From the NCBI GenBank assembly GCA_016932015.1, contig JAFGDQ010000114.1, positions 1-64,000 on the forward strand: DNA of 64,000 nucleotides, written 5' to 3'. This document shows positions 17,095-26,856 of the stretch, one piece after another. The translations under genes and the position numbers were made by a program. The notes beneath the pieces were generated by a model. It saw only the letters and a list, made by a program, of their open reading frames with translations, did not search any database and was not told the DNA's origin. Positions within the stretch are counted from its first letter, which is position 1. Each line of letters begins with the position of its first letter. This DNA is from Spirochaetota bacterium. GTDB lineage: Bacteria; Spirochaetota; UBA4802; JAFGDQ01.

Positions 17095-19080
17095 TCAATC
17101 GAGATATTTGATTATCTTATTTGCAACATTATCTGCCGTAAAGCCGAACTTTTCTGCAAGTACATTATGCGGTGCAGACATGCCGAAAGAATCAACAGTA
17201 ATATAAAGGCCTTCATCGCCTGCATATTTTTCCCAACCCATTTTTATTCCGAGTTCGACAACAACGCGTTTCCTGATTGAATCCGGGAGAATTTTTTTCC
17301 TGTACTCCTCTGTCTGCTTTTCAAACAGCTCCCATGAAGGAAATGAAACAACTCTGGCATTTATATTCTTTTCTTTTAATTTTTCAGCAGCTTCAATTGA
17401 CAGGCTTACTTCGGATCCGCTTGCAATGATCAGAACATCAGGAGCAAAATCCGATTCATAAATTACATAAGCGCCTTTAATTAGATTTTCAGCTGTGTTT
17501 CCGTTACTCTTTTTGATAACCGGAATATCCTGTCTTGTCAGAATCAGCGCTGTCGGGCCAGTGCTGTTCCCAATCGCGGCAAGCCATGCTTCCGCGGTCT
17601 CTTCAGCATCAGCAGGCCGGATTACAGTCAGATTTGGAATTGCTCTTGCTGCAGCAAGATGCTCAATCGGCTGATGAGTAGGGCCGTCCTCTCCTACGAA
17701 TATTGAATCGTGTGTAAAAATAAATATTGAATTCAGTTTACTTAATGCGGCAAGTCTTACCGGAGGCCTCATGTAATCAAGGAAAACAAAGAATGTAGCA
17801 GAGAAGGATATAAAACCTCCGTAATAGGCTATTCCGTTCTGAATTGAACCCATTGCATGTTCTCTGATACCGAAATGTATATTTCTGCCTGTCGTATTTT
17901 TCCCTGATTCGCTGTATCCTTTTACGAAGGTTTTATTGCTCGGGCCGAGATCCGCTGATCCGCCCGCAAGGTTCGGGAGTTCAGCAAATAAAGCTTCAAG
18001 TATTTTTCCGCTTGCGCTTCTTGTGGCTATCTTCTTTTCAATATCAAAAGCCGGCATTTTCATTCTAAGATTTTCTATATCCGGAGTTTTGAAAAACTTA
18101 TCCCATTTCTTTTTCAGATCTCCGGTTACGGCTTTATTAAATTTATCCTGCCATTCGCCGTATTCTTTCTGAAGTACCTGTACTCTTGATTTTAGCAATT
18201 CATAGCTTTTTGAAGGAATTTCAAACGGCTCAGCAGACTCACAAGCAATATTTTCTTTTGTTTCCTGAATAGCATCCTGCCCCAATGGAGAACCGTGTGT
18301 TGATTCACTGCCCTCTTTTGAAGGGCAGCCTTTTGCGATTGTAGTTCCTGCAATAATAATTGAAGGTTTATCATTCTGCTTTTGAGCTTCTAAAACTGCC
18401 TGCTCAATTTCATCGAAATTATGGCCGTTAATATTCTGCACATGCCATCCATAAGAGCGGAACCTGTCTCCGGTATTTTCGGATATTGCCAGATCTGCTT
18501 TACCTTCAATTGTAATTTTGTTGTCATCATAAATAAAAATTATATTGCCAAGCCCCATATGGCCGGCAAGAGAAGCAGCCTCTGACGTTACTCCTTCCAT
18601 AATATCGCCGTCGCTTACAATAGCATAAATATAATGATCCAGAATTTTTTCATTGCCTGTATTAAATTCTTTTGAAAGAAGATCTGAAGCAATGGACATT
18701 CCTATTGCATTTGCGAAGCCCTGTCCAAGCGGCCCGGTTGTTGTCTCAACACCCGGTGTGCATCTGAATTCCGGGTGGCCGGGTGTAATGCTTCCCATCT
18801 GTCGGAACTGTTTAATATCTTCAATTGAAATATCATATCCGGCAAGATGAAGTATGGAATACAGAAGCATTGAACCATGTCCCGCGGATAAAATAAATCT
18901 GTCCCTGTTTACCCAGGCCGGATCGCCAGGATTATATTTCAAAATTTTTCCCCACAAAACAGCAGCTATTTCCGCGCATCCCAGCGGCATTCCGGGATGC
19001 CCTGAATTTGCTTTCTGAACAGCATCCATTGAAAGGACTCTTATTGAATTAGCGATTAATGTAAGATCTTCTTTTTTCAT
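17095..19080 (-). CDS. tkt: Transketolase
   Basis: A 661-aa, full-length transketolase of the pentose phosphate pathway; it moves two-carbon units between ketoses and aldoses using thiamine diphosphate. The N-terminal part shows the family signature MDAVQKANSGHPGMPLG, the substrate histidine in SAGHGSMLLY, and the thiamine-binding GDGD-type motif (VSDGDIMEGV). The middle domain has RTSA-like and FGIREHAMG blocks and THDSIFVGEDGPTHQP. The C-terminal domain ends in GFTADNV. The ATG at 19080 has no clear ribosome site. It is downstream of the acyl-CoA synthetase subunit but separated from it by a hairpin. Confidence 0.95.
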   Translation of the reverse strand: MKKEDLTLIANSIRVLSMDAVQKANSGHPGMPLGCAEIAAVLWGKILKYNPGDPAWVNRDRFILSAGHGSMLLYSILHLAGYDISIEDIKQFRQMGSITPGHPEFRCTPGVETTTGPLGQGFANAIGMSIASDLLSKEFNTGNEKILDHYIYAIVSDGDIMEGVTSEAASLAGHMGLGNIIFIYDDNKITIEGKADLAISENTGDRFRSYGWHVQNINGHNFDEIEQAVLEAQKQNDKPSIIIAGTTIAKGCPSKEGSESTHGSPLGQDAIQETKENIACESAEPFEIPSKSYELLKSRVQVLQKEYGEWQDKFNKAVTGDLKKKWDKFFKTPDIENLRMKMPAFDIEKKIATRSASGKILEALFAELPNLAGGSADLGPSNKTFVKGYSESGKNTTGRNIHFGIREHAMGSIQNGIAYYGGFISFSATFFVFLDYMRPPVRLAALSKLNSIFIFTHDSIFVGEDGPTHQPIEHLAAARAIPNLTVIRPADAEETAEAWLAAIGNSTGPTALILTRQDIPVIKKSNGNTAENLIKGAYVIYESDFAPDVLIIASGSEVSLSIEAAEKLKEKNINARVVSFPSWELFEKQTEEYRKKILPDSIRKRVVVELGIKMGWEKYAGDEGLYITVDSFGMSAPHNVLAEKFGFTADNVANKIIKYLD

Positions 19081-19108
19081 TTTTGATTATTACCGGAAAA
19101 AAATTATT

Positions 19109-19130
19109 ACCTGTTAAATGCATAACAGGT
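19109..19130. terminator. Intrinsic terminator between acyl-CoA synthetase subunit and tkt
   Basis: An 8-bp stem (19109-19116 with 19123-19130) around a 6-nt loop, with an eight-T run on the plus strand and a T-rich stretch a few bases after the stem on the minus strand. It probably ends minus-strand transcription from 19893, although readthrough into tkt is possible. Confidence 0.6.
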
Positions 19131-19197
19131 TTTTTTTAAAACAAAATCCGCCGGTTATGCTTTATTTCAATCACGATAACCTTCCGGAATCCAGTAT

Positions 19198-19893
19198 TCA
19201 GTTATTTTTGCTATTTGATAATATAATCAGGCTGTCAACCGCGACAGGATTGCTGCCTGTAATAATTACAGGATTAATATCAATTTCCGAAATTTCCTCA
19301 TATTCAAGGCCTATATTTCCTAATTGGATCAAAGATTTGATCAATAAATCCCTGTTAACCGCGGGACTGCCCCTGAACCCAGTAAGTAATTCCTTTGATT
19401 TTATTTCATCAAGCATTTCTTCCGCATCACCTTCTGAAAGCGGCGCTATTCTCATACTGACATCTTTCAATATTTCAGCATAAATACCGCCCAGTCCGAA
19501 AAGAACACAAGGTCCGAACTGACGATCCCTTGTCAGGCCGAGAATAAACTCCCTGTCCCCCGCAAGCATTTCCTGTACGAGCACACCTTCAATGTCATTT
19601 CCGCTTCCTGCGACACTACTTGTAATTTCCCTGTAAGCACTAAGCAGTGTTTCTTCTGATGTAATATTCAGCCTGACAAGACCCATTTCGGTTTTATGGG
19701 TAATTTTATGTCCGCTTCCCTTCAGTACCAGAGGATAACCAATCCCGGAAGCAATGGAAAGCGCTTCCTTTTCGGATTTTGCCAGGCCCTCTCTTGTGAC
19801 AGGAATCCCAAACTGCTTCAGAATAATTTTAGATTCATATTCCGATAAAGAATCCCTGCCGTTTTTTACTGCTTCAGAAATTATATTTTCCAT
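19198..19893 (-). CDS. ATP-grasp subunit of ADP-forming acyl-CoA synthetase family
   Basis: A 231-aa protein matching the beta (ATP-grasp_5) subunit of ADP-forming acetyl-/acyl-CoA synthetases. It shows LSEYESKIILKQFGIPV at the start, KGSGHKITHKTEMG, the VQEMLAGDREFILG strand, CVLFGLGGIYAEILKD, and a final EIDINPVII. The alpha (CoA-binding) subunit is not adjacent, so it may be encoded elsewhere. Such enzymes make ATP from acyl-CoA during fermentation. The length is normal for a split beta subunit. The substrate is not predictable. Confidence 0.85.
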   Translation of the reverse strand: MENIISEAVKNGRDSLSEYESKIILKQFGIPVTREGLAKSEKEALSIASGIGYPLVLKGSGHKITHKTEMGLVRLNITSEETLLSAYREITSSVAGSGNDIEGVLVQEMLAGDREFILGLTRDRQFGPCVLFGLGGIYAEILKDVSMRIAPLSEGDAEEMLDEIKSKELLTGFRGSPAVNRDLLIKSLIQLGNIGLEYEEISEIDINPVIITGSNPVAVDSLIILSNSKNN

Positions 19894-20083
19894 TTTGTAA
19901 TTTTAAAAAAATTCTAACCTGCTAAAAATACTGGAAGGATAGTGCAGTTTTCCTAAAACACTTTCAACAAAATGTATCCGTTTTTAATAAAGACTTGTCC
20001 GATGATGTATTTTCTAATAAATATCAGTCAAGTAATTTATAACTTATTTGACTAAAAATACATATGCATGTTAATCTGAGACT

Positions 20084-23023
20084 ATGAAAAAATTTATACT
20101 CTCAATATTCCTGCTGCTTCCGTTGAATCTTTTCTCTGCCAATATGTTTGATCCAGGGCTTGACTGGAAATCAATAAAAACAGAGCATTTCTGGGTGCAT
20201 TATCATCAGGGCATAGAAGATACGGCCAGAAAGGTATGTTTAATTGCCGAAAAAGTGCATAACCGGATAACTCCGAGAATAGAATGGGACCCTTTTCTGA
20301 GAACAGACATTGTACTAGTAGATAATATGTACACGGCAAACGGATTTGCCACAACTTTTCCTTTTAACAGAATACAGATATATCTGACAAGGCCTGAACT
20401 TGACGGGCAACTCAACAATTTTAACAACTGGCTTGAGGAAATTATAACTCATGAATATACACATATTTTAAATCTGGACACAGCTCACGGTTTGCCCGCT
20501 GTCCTGAGATACGGCATAGGCCGTTTCCCTTTATTTTTCCCGAATATGTTTGTTCCTATATGGATGCTTGAAGGAAATGCAGTCTATTTTGAATCCAATT
20601 ACTCAAGATCCGGCAGAAATAACAGCACATTTACCGATATGATAATCAGAACCGAGGTTCTGAATGATTCATTAAAATCAATCAGTGAAGCATCCGGATA
20701 TCCAAGGGTCTGGCCTGGCGGCAGTATTCCGTATTTATACGGAGGCCTTTTTGTAAATTATCTTGAAAATAAATATGGGCAGGATTCCTTCGCTAAAGTC
20801 TTTATTTATAATTCAAATAAAATAATTCCATACCAGGACCATATTTTCCCATATACTTTTCCTTTTATTAAAAGCATGAGTGAGTGGATATACGAAGAGG
20901 ATTTCCCTGCATTATGGAAAGAATGGCAGAAATATATAAAAATTAAATATAACAGCCAGTTAAATGCTATTAAAGAAGAAAAGCTGACTCCTTTTAAAAT
21001 CATAACAGACAGCGGATGCTATACATCATTACCAAGATTCAGCCGTAACGGACAGGAAGTATACTATGTCAGAAAAACAAATTACAATAAATCCATTCTA
21101 TCTGTTTTTTCAAAACAGAACAATAAGCATAAAACCTTATGCAAAGTAAATGATCCGAACAGCATAAGCACAAACAAAAATGACGTATATGTTTCGGACG
21201 CTGAATTTCATAAAAGCTTCTCAATTTATAATGAGGCTTTTGTTTACAATAACAGATACAGAAAACTCACAAAATCTCTTAAAGGAAGCTATATTGATGT
21301 AAGCCCAGGTGCTGAAAAAGCAGTATTCATAAAACAGCATAACAATAAATTTTCATTATTAATGACTGATCTTAAATTCACCAATTTTGAACCGCTTATT
21401 CAAAATACAGATATTCAGTTAGCATTCACTAAATTATCTCCTGACGGCGGAAAAATTGCTTTCACGATCAAGGACAGTAAAGGAAATGCGGACATTGCAG
21501 TAATGAACACTTCATCCGGCGCAATATCCAGATTAAGTAATGACAAATATAATGATATACATCCCTGCTGGCATCCTGACGGCAATAAAATTATTTTCTC
21601 TTCAGACAGAGACGGGGTTTATAATTTCTACGAATACGATCTCCAAAAAAAAGTATTATCAAGGATTACAAATTTTCTTGGAGGAGGATTATCACCTGAT
21701 ATATCTCCTGACGGGAAACAAATTGCATTTACAAATTACGGGAAAAACGGATTTGACATAGCATTGATGAAATATCCGGAGCCAATTAAAATTGAGGATA
21801 TTGAATCAGAAACAATATCATCACAATTTTTTAATAACACTCCTGTCGATCCTGTAACAGAAAGCAATGATTATGAGACAGATGACTTTACCGTATTCAA
21901 TTCAATAATTCCGCCTTTCTGGCTGCCGCTATTTGGAAACTCTGAAGTTTATGAAGACAAAACACAATTTGTTTTAGGTTTTGCCACTCTAGGCACTGAC
22001 GCTTTATATAAAAATACCTATATAATCAGTGCTCTGGCCTATACTTATGAAAAAAGAGCAGCTGCCGGTATTTTCTATAACTTTTCATATTTTTATCCTG
22101 ATATAGTTATTGGTTATGAAAATGAAGCTCTTTTTTACGGAAACGATAAATTTCCATGGGAAAATAAGAATAAAAATTCATTAAAAAGGGAACTCGAAGA
22201 ATACGGTATATTCGGAATTGCTTTACCGTTTTATTTTTATCAAAGCTATCATGTATTATCCATGTCATACATTTACTCTAAAACCACTACTGATATTTAT
22301 TATCCCGGCCGGTACACTGTCGGCTATGAAGATACAGAGGCCAGTATCAGGCTTAAATACATCTACAGTAATTCGTCTTTATATTCATATTCAGTGTGTA
22401 ATGAAGACGGCAGGGATTTTTATGTTATTGGCGATTTATTCAGGGAGGAACTGGGATCAGACTTTTCATACTCAAAATTCAGAGCGGAATATGCTGAATA
22501 TCTGCCCGGAGTATGGAATAATAATGTATTAATGCTGCGCCTCAGAGGCGGAGCATCATTTTTCAACCCTGATTATAAATCTCCCTATAACCTTGGAAGA
22601 TTTGAAAAAGGAGAGACTGGTGTCCCGGAAACAGACGAAGATGAATTCGGGCTGAGAGGCTATCCGTCAGGGACTATTTACGGCGACCGGATAGCAACAG
22701 GAACTCTGGAATACAGACTGCCTTTATTCCAGACAGATTTCGGACTTGCAACATTTCCCTTATCTTTCAAGGATTTATGGATTACCCCGTTTGCTGAATA
22801 CGGCAATGTCTGGAAAAAAAATACGAATATAAATAAATTCAAGTCCAGTGCCGGAATCGAACTAAATATCAGGATGACAATCGGATACAGAATAGACCTG
22901 CAGGGGTATATCGGATGTGCAAAAGGATTTAATGATAATGGTGAAAGTCAGGTATATTTCGCAATCAGCACTATTTTTGAAGGAGCATTAAAAAATAATT
23001 ATAAATGGCTTGATTATTTCTAA
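20084..23023 (+). CDS. Secreted metallopeptidase-beta propeller-outer membrane barrel fusion
   Basis: A 979-aa protein with a signal peptide (1-19). A peptidase MA-like gluzincin domain follows, with HEYTH at 123-127 and a third ligand Glu163 in WMLEGNAVYF. The centre (about 320-590) is a TolB/WD40-like propeller with repeated SPDGGKIAF, HPDGNKIIFSSDRDG and SPDGKQIAF blades. The last 330 residues form an Omp85-like barrel half (FGLRGYPSG, TLEYRLPLF, FAEYGNVW) and end in an aromatic residue. It would sit in the outer membrane with a zinc protease attached. It is monocistronic, with no strong ribosome site before the ATG. Confidence 0.8.
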   Translation: MKKFILSIFLLLPLNLFSANMFDPGLDWKSIKTEHFWVHYHQGIEDTARKVCLIAEKVHNRITPRIEWDPFLRTDIVLVDNMYTANGFATTFPFNRIQIYLTRPELDGQLNNFNNWLEEIITHEYTHILNLDTAHGLPAVLRYGIGRFPLFFPNMFVPIWMLEGNAVYFESNYSRSGRNNSTFTDMIIRTEVLNDSLKSISEASGYPRVWPGGSIPYLYGGLFVNYLENKYGQDSFAKVFIYNSNKIIPYQDHIFPYTFPFIKSMSEWIYEEDFPALWKEWQKYIKIKYNSQLNAIKEEKLTPFKIITDSGCYTSLPRFSRNGQEVYYVRKTNYNKSILSVFSKQNNKHKTLCKVNDPNSISTNKNDVYVSDAEFHKSFSIYNEAFVYNNRYRKLTKSLKGSYIDVSPGAEKAVFIKQHNNKFSLLMTDLKFTNFEPLIQNTDIQLAFTKLSPDGGKIAFTIKDSKGNADIAVMNTSSGAISRLSNDKYNDIHPCWHPDGNKIIFSSDRDGVYNFYEYDLQKKVLSRITNFLGGGLSPDISPDGKQIAFTNYGKNGFDIALMKYPEPIKIEDIESETISSQFFNNTPVDPVTESNDYETDDFTVFNSIIPPFWLPLFGNSEVYEDKTQFVLGFATLGTDALYKNTYIISALAYTYEKRAAAGIFYNFSYFYPDIVIGYENEALFYGNDKFPWENKNKNSLKRELEEYGIFGIALPFYFYQSYHVLSMSYIYSKTTTDIYYPGRYTVGYEDTEASIRLKYIYSNSSLYSYSVCNEDGRDFYVIGDLFREELGSDFSYSKFRAEYAEYLPGVWNNNVLMLRLRGGASFFNPDYKSPYNLGRFEKGETGVPETDEDEFGLRGYPSGTIYGDRIATGTLEYRLPLFQTDFGLATFPLSFKDLWITPFAEYGNVWKKNTNINKFKSSAGIELNIRMTIGYRIDLQGYIGCAKGFNDNGESQVYFAISTIFEGALKNNYKWLDYF

Positions 23024-23213
23024 TATTATTATATCATACGTAAATTATTCAATTAATGGTAATATGTTGGTTATTTAAGAGCATCTTGTTCTTAACTCGT
23101 GTAATAATTCCAATAATAATTTTTATTATCCGGAAAACAAAATTTTTAACATTAAAAATACAAAATATTTTTCTAAAAATTATAATCTGGCAAGTCAGTC
23201 TGAGGAGAAATAA

Positions 23214-24722
23214 TTGCAAGCTTTACAGGAAGAACAGTATTTACTAAAACCTGCTGATTATAAAAACTCAATAAAAAATAATCAGCGTTTTTATTTACAA
23301 TTCAACTTCTTTTCACCGGAAGTTGAAGCTGTTTTTATGAAAATAATTCACAGATTTCTGGAAAACCATGACATCCTCTATTTAAAAGAAATGCTGCTTA
23401 CTGTAATTCGTGAAATTATAACAAATGCAGTTAAAGCAAATACAAAAAGATTATATTTCAAACTGAAAAAGCTGGATATTTCCAAAAAAGAAGAATACAG
23501 ACAGGGGATGGAATCATTTAAAAATGATGTGTACGGAAGCGATAACACAATTTTTGAAAAACTGAAAGAAGTAAATCTGCTGGTAAGAATCATTTTTGAA
23601 TATATTCATGACAGCATACAGATTACAATAATAAACAATACACCTATTCTTGAAGAAGAACAGAAAAAAATTGAATCACGAATAAATAAAGCATACACCT
23701 ATAATGACATTTCCGAAGCATTTGAAGATGTAATGGATGACTCTGAAGGTGCCGGACTCGGATTGATAATGGCAATCATGCTGATGAAAAACGCAGGATT
23801 TTCAAAGGAAAGTTTTAAGCTCAAATGTGAAAAAGGCCTTACAACCACGACAATTAAAGCTCCTCTCGGAATTGACAGAGAAGAACATAATATCAAAATT
23901 GCTGAAGAACTTACAAAGGAGCTGGAAAAAATACCGTCATTTCCTGAAAATATAATTGAAATACAAAAGCTGTGTTCGGATCCGGAATCAACTGTAAAAC
24001 AAATTTCTGAAAGCATTAAAAGAGATCCGGGATTAACCACATCTTTACTTAAACTTGCAAATTCTGCCGGATATATCACATTAAAGCATACAAAAACAAT
24101 TGAAGATGCTGTTAAACTGATCGGGCTCAAGACCATAAACGCACTTCTTATTGCGACCGGCGTACAGCAAATCATGACCTCAAGATATCAAAAATTTGAA
24201 AACGTCTGGAAAGACTCATACAGAGCAGCACATTATGCAAATAAAATGGCAATACAGATTAAAAAAACAAAACTGAACGAGTTCGCATATCTTGCTGCAC
24301 TGCTTGGCGATATCGGGCAGATTGTTCTTTTATCCATCAAACCCGAATTAACCCAGAAGATTCATGATATCGCAGGTACAAAGATTATTGAAAACGCCAG
24401 TCTGCTTGAAGAAATGAGCCTTGGAGTCAGTCACAGCACTCTTGGCAGTCTTATTTGCGAAAAATGGAAATTCAATGAATCGCTTACTGAAGTAATAAAA
24501 TATCATCACAGACCGCATCTTGCACCCGAAAAATACAAAGATTTAACTTATCTTGTCTATATAGCTTATTCTTTTGTTGATATTGAAAACAGAAGGATGA
24601 GGTTTGAATTACTTGACGAAGATGTACTGAATTATTATAATCTGAACGATAAGGAAAAACTTGAACTTCTTCACCGGGCCCTAAAAGAAACTTACGAAAA
24701 GCAGTATGGGGGAATTATATAA
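23214..24722 (+). CDS. HATPase-like and HDOD domain regulator
   Basis: A 502-aa cytoplasmic protein. The start is TTG at 23214 with an AGGAG site 6 nt upstream. Residues 1-215 resemble a GHKL ATPase: an N-box-like VIREIITNAVKAN (64-76) and a G-box-like DSEGAGLGL (176-184). The DxGxG box is replaced by IINNTP (139-144). Residues 220-470 are an HDOD domain (IPSFPENIIEIQKL, DPGLTTSLLKLANSAGY, AALLGDIGQIVL, YHHRPH). HDOD proteins act in signalling without proven phosphodiesterase activity. A paralogue of the N-terminal half alone lies at 50866-51510. Confidence 0.85.
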   Translation: MQALQEEQYLLKPADYKNSIKNNQRFYLQFNFFSPEVEAVFMKIIHRFLENHDILYLKEMLLTVIREIITNAVKANTKRLYFKLKKLDISKKEEYRQGMESFKNDVYGSDNTIFEKLKEVNLLVRIIFEYIHDSIQITIINNTPILEEEQKKIESRINKAYTYNDISEAFEDVMDDSEGAGLGLIMAIMLMKNAGFSKESFKLKCEKGLTTTTIKAPLGIDREEHNIKIAEELTKELEKIPSFPENIIEIQKLCSDPESTVKQISESIKRDPGLTTSLLKLANSAGYITLKHTKTIEDAVKLIGLKTINALLIATGVQQIMTSRYQKFENVWKDSYRAAHYANKMAIQIKKTKLNEFAYLAALLGDIGQIVLLSIKPELTQKIHDIAGTKIIENASLLEEMSLGVSHSTLGSLICEKWKFNESLTEVIKYHHRPHLAPEKYKDLTYLVYIAYSFVDIENRRMRFELLDEDVLNYYNLNDKEKLELLHRALKETYEKQYGGII

Positions 24723-24917
24723 TTTTTTCAGAGAAACAATTCCAGACCGCTTTTTATTGTTTTAAAACGCCTTATAGATTATTTTTGCCTTATAAGAAAT
24801 ACTCTTTATGCAGCATTACGGGGTAAAAAATTTATCATTTAATATACAATATTGTCATTTTAAAATTTAGAAGTTCTGAAACTTCCACGATTACAATAAA
24901 AACAAAGGCTTCCTGAA

Positions 24918-25904
24918 ATGTTTCCCGGATTTAAAAAATTAGATGCTTTTCTGGACAAATATGACAAATTTATTATTTCGACTCATGAGAGTCCTGACGG
25001 TGACGGGCTTGGTGCGGAAATAGCTTTTAACGAACTTCTTTATTGCTTAAATAAAGAAGCCGTAATATTAAATTCAGATCCGATCCCGGATAAATTTCTT
25101 TTTATAGATATTGATAATGAAATTAATATTTATAATGAAAAAAAAGATTTTCCAAATTTGGAAGAATACGCAGTATTTGTTCTTGATACAAATGATTTTG
25201 ATAATATTGGCACAGCTTACAAGCATATTAAAGACCGTGTTAAAGATGTTTTTATTATTGACCATCATGAAGGCGGCCAGGATAAATTTGAAGATAATTT
25301 TATCAAAGCTGAAGCTTCATCAGCCTCGGAAATTATCTATGATATTATTAAGTACTATAAAAAAAAGCCAAGCTTTAAAGCTGCCCAGGCTTTATATGCC
25401 GGAATTCTATTTGACACAGGTTCATTCAGATACCCCAAGACATCACCTGAAACGTTCAGAATTATTGCACATCTAGTGGAAATAGGCGCTAATCCGTTTA
25501 ATATTTACGAAAAAATTTATGAAAGCAACTCTCTTGACAGCTTCGAACTTCGCGCAAAGATGCTTTCAACTATGGAGATACATTTCAACCGCAAGCTTAT
25601 ATTAATGAAACTTACACCCGAAATGCTAAAAGAGACAGGAGCTCCTTTTACAGAAGGTGAACTCAACATTAATCTTCCTCTTACTCTTGAAGGTGTTGTT
25701 GCCAGTGTTCTTGTTAAACAGAACATCGGCGGAGAGGTGAAGGTAAGCATGAGGACAAAAGGCGATTATGATGTCGCTCAAATAGCTATGGATAAAGGAG
25801 GCGGCGGCCATAAAAATGCAGCCGGGTACAAGTCAAAAAAATCTTTCAATGAAACCTGCGAGGAAGTGATAAAAGAAATGTCAGCTTTTTTTCCTGCAAA
25901 TTGA
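24918..25904 (+). CDS. nrnA: DHH-family bifunctional oligoribonuclease/PAP phosphatase (NrnA-like)
   Basis: A 328-aa protein with DHH phosphoesterase motifs: I (THESPDGDGLGA), II (FVLDTND), III (IIDHHEGG, giving the DHH signature) and IV (GILFDTGSF). The C-terminal DHHA1 domain ends with the substrate-binding GGGGHKNAAG. NrnA degrades 2-5 nt RNAs and linear dinucleotides and can dephosphorylate 3'-phosphoadenosine phosphate in the cytoplasm. The length equals that of B. subtilis NrnA; a c-di-AMP phosphodiesterase role is an alternative within the same family. It faces the ParB-like gene convergently with a 6-nt gap. The ribosome site is weak. Confidence 0.9.
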   Translation: MFPGFKKLDAFLDKYDKFIISTHESPDGDGLGAEIAFNELLYCLNKEAVILNSDPIPDKFLFIDIDNEINIYNEKKDFPNLEEYAVFVLDTNDFDNIGTAYKHIKDRVKDVFIIDHHEGGQDKFEDNFIKAEASSASEIIYDIIKYYKKKPSFKAAQALYAGILFDTGSFRYPKTSPETFRIIAHLVEIGANPFNIYEKIYESNSLDSFELRAKMLSTMEIHFNRKLILMKLTPEMLKETGAPFTEGELNINLPLTLEGVVASVLVKQNIGGEVKVSMRTKGDYDVAQIAMDKGGGGHKNAAGYKSKKSFNETCEEVIKEMSAFFPAN

Positions 25905-25910
25905 TTAAAA

Positions 25911-26855
25911 TTAAAGAAGATCAAAAAGATCTTTTATAAGCTCCATATCTGCTTTTTTAAGTTTTTTTTGGAAAGACTCAACTCCTTCCCTTTTATTTAT
26001 TTTCAAATTTATTCCTATCTCATCACTTTCAAAGTATTCGGGAAAGTGAATATTAAATCCCGGTGCGTTTAACTTCTTTAGTATTGAATCAGCCTTAGCC
26101 TTTATTACCGAATATTCAGGATACCGGATATTGAACACTTCCCTGAAAATCAATTCCTCTTTCTGCCTTCTATCTCTAAAACTTTCCGCATCTATATGAT
26201 TTAGCGCACTTATCTTTTTATCGCGTTTTATTATTTCAAGAATCATATCAACAATACCCCTGAAAATATTAAGCCTCATCCCGTATCCTGCCCAATCGGA
26301 AAGAAGAGAAATTGCCTCTTCAGGCAGCTTTAAAATGTCCTTAATGTTCTTAAAGCTGACATCTTTTGAATCAATATAAATCCGCAAAGATTCTGTCAAT
26401 ATACCTGCTTTATCCCATGGATATTTTTCATAGAAAATATCTGCAGGTATCTGTAATTGTTTCAGTTTGAGAATAATATTCTTCTGATCCACCTGGAAGA
26501 AATCTTTTAATAATCTGACAAACCGCATCTTGCCTACAGGCCCGATTTCTCCTCTGTAATTTTTTAAAACAGCGTACTTAATGTAACTATTATGATCAAT
26601 TTCCCTGATTATATATGCATTTGTGTTCTTTTTGCCTATTTCTTTTAATACGTGGAGCCGGTTATGGCCAGCCGCTATTATGCAGGATTTTTCACTTTCA
26701 AAAAGTACAGGAGGCTCCATGACTCCGTTTTCATTAACTGATTTGACCAGTTTTTCATCTATAAAATCTCTGCTTAATTTATAGTCAACATTACTGAAAT
26801 CAATTCTATCTATTGAAATATTTTTAACTGTCGTATTACCGGTAAAGAAGCACAC
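25911..26855 (-). CDS. ParB-like N-terminal domain protein
   Basis: A 314-aa protein with a GTG start at 26855, one nt after the stop of the upstream TPR-Mrr gene, so the two are translationally coupled. Residues 10-95 form a ParB/sulfiredoxin-like nuclease fold: ISIDRIDFSN, LVKSVNENGVMEPPVL and AAGHNRLHVLKEIG in place of the GERRxxA box. The rest is helical, with repeated ILKL-type segments, and lacks the parS-binding HTH layout that I would expect of a chromosomal ParB. No parA is nearby. It could be a CTPase-switch or DNA-binding adaptor. Confidence 0.7.
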   Translation of the reverse strand: MCFFTGNTTVKNISIDRIDFSNVDYKLSRDFIDEKLVKSVNENGVMEPPVLFESEKSCIIAAGHNRLHVLKEIGKKNTNAYIIREIDHNSYIKYAVLKNYRGEIGPVGKMRFVRLLKDFFQVDQKNIILKLKQLQIPADIFYEKYPWDKAGILTESLRIYIDSKDVSFKNIKDILKLPEEAISLLSDWAGYGMRLNIFRGIVDMILEIIKRDKKISALNHIDAESFRDRRQKEELIFREVFNIRYPEYSVIKAKADSILKKLNAPGFNIHFPEYFESDEIGINLKINKREGVESFQKKLKKADMELIKDLFDLL

Positions 26856-26856
26856 T

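Noticed and set aside
19118-19483. 121-codon plus-strand frame over the acyl-CoA synthetase subunit
   Set aside because: It lies on the opposite strand of a clear ATP-grasp gene and has Ser/Ile-rich shadow composition and no family motifs.
23056-23247. 63-codon hydrophobic frame just before the HATPase-HDOD gene
   Set aside because: It overlaps the well-supported TTG start and ribosome site of the next gene, has no ribosome site of its own, and its Ile/Leu richness is what AT-rich DNA gives by chance.
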